Shown here: in pieces, positions 1 to 5,241 of the stretch
Layout: the number at the start of each line of letters is the position of its first letter
Position numbering within the stretch: position 1 is the first letter of the stretch
Assembly: GCA_015711895.1 (NCBI GenBank)
Contig: JACVJH010000348.1
Location: 1 to 7,372, forward strand
From: Candidatus Solincola tengchongensis
GTDB lineage: Bacteria; Actinomycetota; Geothermincolia; Geothermincolales; RBG-13-55-18
Length of the DNA stretch: 7,372 nt
Reading direction: 5' to 3'
The notes under the pieces: model-generated
The model's input: only the letters and a program-made list of their open reading frames with translations
Database searches by the model: none
What the model was told of the DNA's origin: nothing
Translations under genes and position numbers: made by a program

Positions 1-90
1 GAGGGCGGCGAAGAGCAGGGCCCTGGCCGCGGATTCCCAGGCCCATGACTCCATTTTTAGGGTAAACTTTACGTGTTGAGCTGTCCGCAT
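1..90 (-). CDS. N-terminal fragment of an unrecognised protein
   Basis: The window edge cuts this gene, so only its first 30 codons are present. The start is well supported: the complement carries AAAGGAGGG (97-105) six bases before an ATG (88-90), and a good promoter lies just upstream. The fragment begins MRTAQHVKFTLKMESWAWES and then turns hydrophobic (ARALLFAAL). That fits a short cytoplasmic lead into a membrane helix, but 30 residues are too few to assign a family. It is transcribed divergently from birA. That a gene starts here is fairly certain; its function is unknown. Confidence 0.7.
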   Translation of the reverse strand, partial: MRTAQHVKFTLKMESWAWESAARALLFAAL

Positions 91-119
91 GGATTTCCCT
101 CCTTTGGGAGTTTGCTATA

Positions 120-148
120 TTCATAAAGTAAAACCCAGGTGATGTCAA
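120..148 (-). promoter_or_regulatory. Sigma-70 type promoter for the leftward gene
   Basis: Read on the minus strand there is a perfect -35 TTGACA (143-148), a 17-base spacer and a -10 TATGAA (120-125, 4 of 6 to consensus). Transcription would start near 113, giving a leader of about 20 bases that contains the Shine-Dalgarno of the gene ending at 90. Position, spacing and local AT richness agree. Confidence 0.65.
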
Positions 149-168
149 CAGGTTACCGTTATTATAAG

Positions 169-196
169 TTAAGTAAATGTGAACTTTGAATATAAG
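169..196 (+). promoter_or_regulatory. Weak candidate promoter for birA
   Basis: On the plus strand a -10-like TATAAG (191-196, 5 of 6) follows a poor -35, TTAAGT (169-174, 3 of 6), at 16 bases. It lies in the same AT-rich island as the leftward promoter. It would give birA a leader of roughly 125 bases. The -10 is plausible and the -35 is weak. Confidence 0.3.
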
Positions 197-284
197 GCAT
201 CGTCTTGAGCGGCGCGCTCTCCGGTTCCCATGATGAGCGGGACCTGGGGAAGCGGAAAGGGATGACTAGACCGTTCTTGCCGAG

Positions 285-303
285 CGCGGCCACGGCGGCC
301 GCG
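285..303. repeat. Perfect 7-bp inverted repeat upstream of birA
   Basis: CGCGGCC (285-291) and GGCCGCG (297-303) flank a five-base loop, forming a very stable GC hairpin in the presumed birA leader, 25 bases before the start codon. No run of T follows, so it is not a typical intrinsic terminator. It may only reflect GC-rich sequence, or it may affect translation of birA. Confidence 0.4.
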
Positions 304-328
304 ATCTGGAATTTATGGTCCGGGTGGC

Positions 329-1126
329 ATGAAGGACATGGGCATCGAACATCGCTGGAAGGTACGCAGGTACGAGGTGCTGGATTCCACCAACCTGGAG
401 GCGAGGAGGCTTCTGGCGCGGGGAGCCCATGAGGGGCTGGTGGTGACCGCGGCTCACCAGACGGCGGGGCGTGGGAGGATGGACAGGAACTGGCTGGACC
501 GCCCGGGAAAGAGCCTCCTAGCGAGCCTGGTGTTTTGTATGAAGGAGCCCTTCACCGCTGCCGCGCTGGTGGCCGTCTCTGCGCGGGCGGCTGTGAGGAG
601 TCTGGGAGGCGAGGGGCCGCTCTGCAAGTGGCCCAACGACCTGGTATACGGGGAGAGGAAGGTGGGAGGATTGCTCACCGAGTCCTTCCGCCGTGAGGGT
701 GCCGATTTTCTAATCGTGGGCCTCGGCTTGAATGTAGGGTATTTACCGGAGGATCTGAACTTCCCCGCCAGGCTCCCCCCTACTTCGCTACTCATAGAGG
801 AAGGCAAGTTGTGGAGCCCGGGTGAGATTCTGCAAACCTTACTCCACGAATTGGAGGGTCGGATGCGGGAGGGAGGGAAGGACTTTATGGAGGAGTACCG
901 TGTCAACATGGCCTATCTAGGGCACCGGGTAGTGGTGGAAGATTATGTCATAAAAGACCCGGGCGGAGATAGGCAGGAGGCGCGGGAAGCGTCGCTTGCA
1001 AGGGACGGCACGCGCCTTGAGGGCATCCTTGCCGGCGTGGACGAAAGCGGAAACCTGTTGCTCGAGGTGGGCAAGAATACGATCTCCGTTGTTGCCGGAG
1101 ATCTGTCGCCCCTCCCCGGGAAATAG
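329..1126 (+). CDS. birA: Biotin--[acetyl-CoA-carboxylase] ligase, without DNA-binding domain
   Basis: This enzyme activates biotin with ATP to biotinyl-AMP and attaches it to the lysine of biotin carboxyl carrier proteins, as in acetyl-CoA carboxylase. It acts in the cytoplasm. Visible motifs are DSTN (19-22), the biotinyl-AMP loop QTAGRGRMDRNW (44-55), KWPNDL (100-105), the lysine of KVGGLL (111-116) and GLGLNV (131-136). A C-terminal cap follows (about 196-265). At 265 residues it has only the catalytic and C-terminal domains. The N-terminal helix-turn-helix of the E. coli type is missing, so it should not repress biotin genes. The cap carries a charged insertion at about 208-227, and the loop reads MD where RG or MG is usual. 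The start at 329 has no good Shine-Dalgarno; ATG 338 is an alternative, and a stop at 263 rules out longer forms. A 187-base gap follows, holding the self-complementary GAGCCGGCTC (1157-1166) and no gene. Confidence 0.95.
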   Translation: MKDMGIEHRWKVRRYEVLDSTNLEARRLLARGAHEGLVVTAAHQTAGRGRMDRNWLDRPGKSLLASLVFCMKEPFTAAALVAVSARAAVRSLGGEGPLCKWPNDLVYGERKVGGLLTESFRREGADFLIVGLGLNVGYLPEDLNFPARLPPTSLLIEEGKLWSPGEILQTLLHELEGRMREGGKDFMEEYRVNMAYLGHRVVVEDYVIKDPGGDRQEAREASLARDGTRLEGILAGVDESGNLLLEVGKNTISVVAGDLSPLPGK

Positions 1127-1313
1127 CCGCCTTTCGAATCAACGACAGGTTGTTCTGAGCCGGCTCGCCGCATGGAAGCGGGTTTTCCGTGACGGGACTT
1201 CCTCGATCATTGGGAGTATTGTTTAAATGACCCAGAGCCATGTGCGGAGAAAGAACCGGAGAAGTTGAAGTGATGACTCGGTTCGGAATAGGCTTTGAGG
1301 TCAAGCCAGAAAG

Positions 1314-2645
1314 ATGTTGGGGGTCATGCGAAGGTCGTCGATAAATCGCTCTCCATCCGCTTTGGCATGGAGGCGTTGGGTTGCGCTCAACGTGGCCGTC
1401 ATCCTGTCCTTGATCTTGGTTCAACCGCTCGCTGGATGCGGCGAGGCGCCACGGCAGGAGAGCTCTGCCGGCGTGGTCGTGGAATGTATCGGGAGCGGGT
1501 CTTTCCCCCGCTGGTCATGGACGCGGGACCTCATCACCTACACCGACCTGGTGGACGGGCAGTACGAGGTCTTCGTTTGCCGCCCGGACGGGAGCGAGGC
1601 GGTATGCCTCACGGCGGGAAAGGAGGCTCTGCGGGGATGTGGCCATCGCGGCCAGTCGGCATGGCACCCCAGCGGGGAGTACATCGTCTTCACCGCGGAG
1701 AACGCCGCCTATCCACGGCTGGGACACGGGGCGTCCGCACGTCCGGGCTGGGGAAGGAACCACGACGTGTGGGTGATGACCGAGGACGGATCCCGTTTCT
1801 GGAGGCTCACCGATTACCCGGAGAACTGGGCGGTCATAGAACCTTCCTTCTCCCCCGACGGCGGTAAGGTCTTCTGGTGCGAGGAATATTCCATGGAAAA
1901 ATATCCCAACGGTAAGGAAGGGGACCTCCTGCTCCCGGGGGACCGCCCCTCCGGCCCACCTTACGGCCACCCCGGCGCCTACCACTCATCCCTGCAGTTC
2001 ACCTACCGCGTTGGGGAGGAGATGCTGGCCTGGAGGATGGTCTGCGCGGATATCTCATTCGGTCCGGAAGGCCCGGCGATCTCCAACCTCAGGAAGCTGG
2101 AGCCGCCAGAGGGATATACCCTAAACGAGGGAAACGGGTTCCTTCCCGGAGGGGACGGTTTCATAGGTTGTTATTCAGTTCTTTCGGAGACCCGGGGCAG
2201 GGCTGTGGCCGGCGAGCTCTTCACCTGCGGGCTGGACGGGAGGCTGGCGGAGAGGCTTACGGATACCGTGTGGCTCCACGACGAGGATCCCTGTTTCTCC
2301 CCCGACGGGTCACTCATCGCCTTCAAGGAGACCAAGGGCATTGTGGGCCATGAGGACGAGGTGTACCTGATGCGCGCAGACGGCAGCGGAAAGGTGAGGC
2401 TCACTCACTTTACCGAGCCGGGATACCCGGAGTACGACCCGGTGTACGAGATGGACGAGGTAGACCGATACGAGTACCGCCCATCAGGGACTCAGGTTAC
2501 GGAGATCTGCTTCGGGCCGGACGGAAGGAGGCTGGTCTTCGGGCGTTGCCGGCCGACCCGGAGCCCTCTGGAATCGGCTCTCTCCCTCAATTCCTATCTC
2601 TACATCCTCACCTTGCCCGACAGCTATCCTGGAGGCGGGGAATGA
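1314..2645 (+). CDS. Lipoprotein with TolB-type (PD40) beta-propeller
   Basis: A 443-residue predicted surface lipoprotein. The N-terminus has several arginines, a hydrophobic stretch at about 22-38 and the lipobox LAGC with Cys42 as the lipidated residue, so the mature protein should be membrane-anchored outside the cytoplasm. The remainder shows repeated PD40/WD40-like strands as in TolB: AWHPSGEYIVFTAE (116-129), PSFSPDGGKVFW (177-188), CFSPDGSLIAF (327-337) and CFGPDGRRLVF (399-409). These are linked by strands of the type VWVMTEDGS (152-160) and VYLMRADGS (350-358). This fits a five- or six-bladed propeller, a binding or scaffold fold without a defined catalytic site. Nothing nearby suggests a Tol-Pal system, so it should not be named tolB. 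ATG 1314 has a weak Shine-Dalgarno; ATG 1326 is equally possible and keeps the signal peptide. The stop overlaps the next gene by four bases. Its ligand is unknown. Confidence 0.85.
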   Translation: MLGVMRRSSINRSPSALAWRRWVALNVAVILSLILVQPLAGCGEAPRQESSAGVVVECIGSGSFPRWSWTRDLITYTDLVDGQYEVFVCRPDGSEAVCLTAGKEALRGCGHRGQSAWHPSGEYIVFTAENAAYPRLGHGASARPGWGRNHDVWVMTEDGSRFWRLTDYPENWAVIEPSFSPDGGKVFWCEEYSMEKYPNGKEGDLLLPGDRPSGPPYGHPGAYHSSLQFTYRVGEEMLAWRMVCADISFGPEGPAISNLRKLEPPEGYTLNEGNGFLPGGDGFIGCYSVLSETRGRAVAGELFTCGLDGRLAERLTDTVWLHDEDPCFSPDGSLIAFKETKGIVGHEDEVYLMRADGSGKVRLTHFTEPGYPEYDPVYEMDEVDRYEYRPSGTQVTEICFGPDGRRLVFGRCRPTRSPLESALSLNSYLYILTLPDSYPGGGE

Positions 2646-3022
2646 GAACACAGTCAGGCGTGGGGTCTGACGCGGTGCGCCGAATACGCCACATTTTACT
2701 CATCGAGTCCCTGCTGGTCTTGGGAAGCGCGATCGCAGGTTATCTCCTGCACTGGCGTATCCCGCTGCCGGTGTGGCTCGCGGTGCCCGCCGGGCTTATT
2801 CTGTGGGCGGGGGGTCTCTTCTTCACCCTGCGCCTGAGGAGAAGGCGGGCGGAGCGGCGGGGGAGGGAAATGCGGGGAAGGTCGCGGAAGGGCTATCCGC
2901 TCGTGGAAGCGCGGGGGGGAATGCACCTGGGGGCGGCTATCGGTTTTCGTCTCTGGCCCAACCTTGCCGAAAGCCTTGGTGAAGCGAGGATCATCCATCC
3001 TACGGTGGCCGCGAGTCCGTGA
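2642..3022 (+). CDS. Small protein with two membrane segments and a basic tail
   Basis: A 126-residue protein. The ATG at 2642 overlaps the preceding TGA (ATGA) and has GGAGG six bases upstream (2631-2635), which favours this start over an upstream in-frame one inside the lipoprotein gene. Two hydrophobic helices are visible, about 17-36 and 42-63, joined by a short loop (HWRIPLP). A strongly basic stretch follows (64-83, RLRRRRAERR and more). By the positive-inside rule both ends should face the cytoplasm. I do not recognise a family. Translational coupling to the lipoprotein suggests the two work together at the membrane. The last 40 residues have no clear feature and may not be conserved. 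Confidence 0.65.
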   Translation: MRTQSGVGSDAVRRIRHILLIESLLVLGSAIAGYLLHWRIPLPVWLAVPAGLILWAGGLFFTLRLRRRRAERRGREMRGRSRKGYPLVEARGGMHLGAAIGFRLWPNLAESLGEARIIHPTVAASP

Positions 3023-3029
3023 CCTCGCG
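3010..3029. repeat. 6-bp inverted repeat across the stop codon
   Basis: CGCGAG (3010-3015) and CTCGCG (3024-3029) pair perfectly across an eight-base loop that includes the TGA of the small membrane protein (3020-3022). An AT-rich but not T-rich stretch follows, so it is at most a weak transcript end or an mRNA-stabilising hairpin. Confidence 0.35.
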
Positions 3030-3394
3030 ACAATAATAGTCCGACCAACAACCTTTCAAGGGTCTGGGCTACCCTGATCGTCTTCGTTGCTGAAGGGAGG
3101 CGTCCTTGGGGCTCCCTATGGACCTGACCGTGCCCTTGACGCTCCCCGTGTGTCCACCATGTAGGGGGAAGGTTTCCCTGGGGTTTCGGCAAATCCTCGC
3201 CGGAGCTTCCCCGAGCCTGTCCTTTCGTCGGATAAGGGCACACCTTAGGGTTTTGATCGGTGTACCTTCGTGCCGAGGTGGATAAGGAGAGCATTTATTT
3301 CCGAGGGAGGGCACCCACGGGCTTTTGGCCAAGCCTCGCTGGATCGTCCAAGGGCTTTCCCTCTTCGCAGACATCGATTTATTGGAAGTCCCTC

Positions 3395-3419
3395 GAAGGG
3401 CGTTGCCGGCAAGGCCTTC
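3395..3419. repeat. 25-base imperfect palindrome
   Basis: Outer arms GAAGG (3395-3399) and CCTTC (3415-3419) enclose the perfect ten-base palindrome TTGCCGGCAA (3403-3412), with a three-versus-two base asymmetry between arms and core. It could be a protein-binding site or an RNA hairpin. No adjacent promoter was seen. Confidence 0.4.
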
Positions 3420-3505
3420 AAAGCCGTCGACGTCGAATTACCGCCATCTGTCAAAGAGGCCGAACCCAATGCATTACCCATTTCTGAGGCAAGAACGCCC
3501 ATTTG

Positions 3506-3535
3506 CTTGAGGGTTTGAAAAATCAACCGTTCAAG
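3506..3535. repeat. 30-base imperfect inverted repeat
   Basis: CTTGA (3506-3510) pairs with TCAAG (3531-3535). Inside these, GGTTTGA (3512-3518) pairs with TCAACC (3523-3528), leaving one bulge, around an AAAA loop. It marks the right edge of the hairpin-rich stretch, about 65 bases before the promoter at 3601. It could be a terminator-like hairpin (no T-run follows), or one end of a degenerate element. Confidence 0.4.
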
Positions 3536-3600
3536 ATGAGCTCAAAGACCTTCGGATGTCGTTGGAAAGGGTGGTGGCCTATCCATGCAGTGTCTTTGGG

Positions 3601-3630
3601 TTGACAGTCCGTGCGGCGCGAAAACATAAT
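3601..3630 (+). promoter_or_regulatory. Near-consensus sigma-70 promoter
   Basis: A perfect -35 TTGACA (3601-3606), an 18-base spacer and a -10 CATAAT (3625-3630, 5 of 6 to consensus). Transcription would begin near 3637, about 240 bases before the pentapeptide-repeat gene, leaving an unusually long leader. It is the best promoter on the plus strand in this window. Confidence 0.6.
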
Positions 3631-3875
3631 TTCCCTTCGAAGCATCCTGGCGGAATGGGCGGCGGCCCCCGGAGGTAAAGCTCCTGGGAATCCCGCGGGG
3701 CTCTTACCGGTCGTATCGCCATCCGGACAAGGTGTATGCAGCCGGAGACCGGGACCATTGGAGGGACCTCTTAAGCCACCTGTTGGCCGCGGGTTCGGCA
3801 CGGTGGCCCGAATATCGTGAAACCTTGCCCGCTTCCGGCTTGAAGAAGGGCATTTCGATTGCGGGAGGGAGATGA
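3630..3875 (+). pseudogene. Possible decayed or unusual small ORF in the leader
   Basis: An 82-codon frame runs open after a TAA at 3627-3629 and ends with TGA at 3873-3875, one base before the next gene's ATG. From about residue 17 it reads like real protein, for example DKVYAAGDRDHWRDLLSHLL, with mostly G or C in third codon positions. There is no ATG. A good GGAGGT (3671-3676) sits seven bases before CTG 3684, which would be a rare start. GTG 3732 is the first standard alternative. It may be the tail of a decayed gene, a coupled leader ORF, or chance. No family is recognised. Confidence 0.3.
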
Positions 3876-3876
3876 A

Positions 3877-4380
3877 ATGGCGGATCCCGAACATCTGGAG
3901 ATGCTCAAGCGGGGCGTCAAGGCCTGGAACGAGTGGAGAAGGGACAACGTTTACCTGATCCCCGACCTCTACGGGGCCGACCTGCGAGGAATGGACCTGC
4001 AGTACGTGCACTTTATGCGCACCAACCTCGGCGAGGCCAATCTGGCCGGGTGCAACCTCCGCAAGTCTTTCTTGGTGGGGGCTTACCTCCACGGCGCCGA
4101 CCTCTCGGGGTGCGACCTGGAAGGGGCGGACATGCGCGGCTGCCACCTGAGCGAGGCCCGCCTGCGCGGCGCCCGCCTGGTGGGAGCGGTGCTCAATAAG
4201 GCCCTGGCCGTGGGGGTCGATTTCAGCGGGGCGGACTTGAGGTCGGCCATGATGCTGGGCACCAACCTGGAGAACTCCGATTTCACCGGGGCGTACATGG
4301 AGGATGTGGACCTGACGGACGCCAGGCTGAAGGGCGTCAAGGTGGAAGGCGTCAGGGGTTACCGCTTCCCGGGGCGGTGA
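3877..4380 (+). CDS. Pentapeptide-repeat protein
   Basis: A 167-residue protein. ATG 3877 is chosen because GGGAGGGAG (3863-3871) lies five bases upstream; an upstream in-frame TTG at 3859 would add only six residues. A non-repeat head (1-33, including KAWNEWRR and PDLYG) resembles the start of many pentapeptide-repeat proteins. Residues 34-158 form 25 uninterrupted repeats of the A(D/N)LxG type, with L, M or F at the centre. These should fold as a right-handed quadrilateral beta-helix of about six coils. Cys59 and Cys79 are exactly 20 residues apart, so they should stack on one face of neighbouring coils, with Cys89 on the opposite face. No signal peptide or membrane helix is visible, so it is probably cytoplasmic. 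Some relatives protect DNA gyrase, but most have no known role and nothing here points to gyrase. Confidence 0.88.
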   Translation: MADPEHLEMLKRGVKAWNEWRRDNVYLIPDLYGADLRGMDLQYVHFMRTNLGEANLAGCNLRKSFLVGAYLHGADLSGCDLEGADMRGCHLSEARLRGARLVGAVLNKALAVGVDFSGADLRSAMMLGTNLENSDFTGAYMEDVDLTDARLKGVKVEGVRGYRFPGR

Positions 4381-4403
4381 TTCAATACACCCAGCCGGGG
4401 AAG
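4365..4403. repeat. Inverted repeat spanning both convergent stop codons
   Basis: CTTCCCGG (4365-4372) pairs with CCGGGGAAG (4395-4403) with one bulged G, around a 22-base loop containing the stops of the pentapeptide gene (4378-4380) and the leftward gene (4382-4384). Being symmetrical it could stall or protect transcripts from both directions. No T-tract is present on either side, so an intrinsic terminator is unlikely. Confidence 0.35.
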
Positions 4404-5224
4404 GTGCACACGTTGGCCGGCTCGCGCGTGCGGTACATCTCGATCCCTCGCCACGGTTCCCCCAGGATGCCGTCGTGGATGGCCCAGGCACGCCCGCGTA
4501 CCGTCTTCTCCATGCCCGGCCTCCGGAACGGGGTGCTCCCGTCCAGCTTCTCGAACAGCTCGCCGCCGGGTTGGAACCCGGCGTTGATCTCCTCCATCCT
4601 GCGCCTGCCCCGGATGTAGTTGAACCCGTAGTATTCGAATAGGATGGCCGTGTTGTAGGTCAGGGGCTCGGCGATGACCATGTCCTGGCCCATGGCGGTT
4701 ATGAACTTCTCCGCAAGGGAGACGAAATCCCGCAGCAGGCGCAGGCCTCGCCGGACCTGGCCGGGAGACAGCCCGGCCTCCATGGCCCGTATCTCCTCCG
4801 GGATGTTGCGGCGCACGGTGGCGAACTTGGTCCGCCGGCCCGTCTCGTCCACGTCGGTGTTGAAGCGCGGGCTGCGGGGGTCGTTGATGATCAGGAAATT
4901 GATCTCTATCTTGTACAGGGGGGTGTCCTCGATCTCCAGATAGAAGATGCAGTCCCTGTCTCCGGGATTCTCCCGTACCACGATGACGGCGAAGGTGGAA
5001 CGTGGAAATGCCTTGATCTCCACCACTTTTTCTCCCCGGGGATTGGTGAAGGTGCGGCGGTCGATGCCGAAGAGGTCGAATATCTTTTCCGGGATGAGCA
5101 GGCCGTAAAGCCTCTCCTTAGCAGCATCTTCCAGCCGGTTGAGGTCCTGAATGTTGTGATGAGGTGCGCCTCCCGTCAGCTCCCTGAAGGTTTCCAGGAA
5201 ATCATTGCCCGACTGCTGGCCCAT
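4382..5224 (-). CDS. Unrecognised 280-residue protein, third gene of the GMC operon
   Basis: I do not recognise this family. The start ATG (5222-5224) has AAAGGGGG (5230-5237) five bases upstream and lies 17 bases after the stop of the GMC gene, so it belongs to that operon. The frame stays open further upstream, but only inside the oxidoreductase gene. No signal peptide or membrane helix is visible, so the protein should be soluble. Residues 66-125 look strand-rich and acidic (KVVEIKAF, IFYLEIEDT, YKIEINFLIINDPRSPRFN). Residues 140-185 look helical. The C-terminal third has well-formed aromatic and glycine motifs (LFEYYGFNYIRGRRRMEEIN, 195-214, and HDGILGEPWRGIEMYR, 250-265). AILFEYYGFNYI faintly recalls the end of GNAT acetyltransferases, but the acetyl-CoA loop is not apparent. 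Position suggests a role in handling the oxidoreductase's substrate or product, or in its assembly. Confidence 0.8.
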   Translation of the reverse strand: MGQQSGNDFLETFRELTGGAPHHNIQDLNRLEDAAKERLYGLLIPEKIFDLFGIDRRTFTNPRGEKVVEIKAFPRSTFAVIVVRENPGDRDCIFYLEIEDTPLYKIEINFLIINDPRSPRFNTDVDETGRRTKFATVRRNIPEEIRAMEAGLSPGQVRRGLRLLRDFVSLAEKFITAMGQDMVIAEPLTYNTAILFEYYGFNYIRGRRRMEEINAGFQPGGELFEKLDGSTPFRRPGMEKTVRGRAWAIHDGILGEPWRGIEMYRTREPANVCTFPGWVY

Positions 5225-5241
5225 TCCCGCCCCCTTTCCCT

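Larger units (their letters stand above)
3023..3600. other. Gene-free, hairpin-rich stretch
   Basis: About 580 bases in which I find no convincing gene. Open frames exist on both strands, but none has a good Shine-Dalgarno or recognisable protein. Short hairpins are frequent: AGGGT/ACCCT (3059-3075), the nested GGGG-CGGC / GCCG-CCCC (3180-3212), GGCTT/AAGCC around TTGGCC (3320-3335), the palindrome at 3395-3419 and the inverted repeat at 3506-3535. It could be a structured non-coding RNA, the worn remains of a mobile element, or plain spacer. The sequence alone does not decide. Confidence 0.45.

Noticed and set aside
205..432. A 75-codon frame starting with TTG, ahead of and overlapping birA
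   Set aside because: It has no ribosome binding site, a low-complexity product and a long overlap with the well-supported birA.
3245..3526. A 93-codon minus-strand frame and an 82-codon plus-strand frame (3270-3518) in the gene-free stretch
   Set aside because: Neither has a good Shine-Dalgarno, and both translations are compositionally unremarkable with no motif. They overlap each other, so at most one could be real. The stretch is better described as gene-free for now.
3739..3756. A B12-box-like string (GCAGCCGGAGACCGGGAC) suggesting a cobalamin riboswitch
   Set aside because: The other conserved cobalamin riboswitch elements are not present in the right order, and the downstream gene is a pentapeptide-repeat protein, not a cobalamin-related one.
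3523..4491. A 322-codon open frame on the minus strand
   Set aside because: It is opposite the pentapeptide-repeat gene. Its apparent repeats (VRPAEI, AQVGL and similar) are just the complement of the pentapeptide coding repeats.
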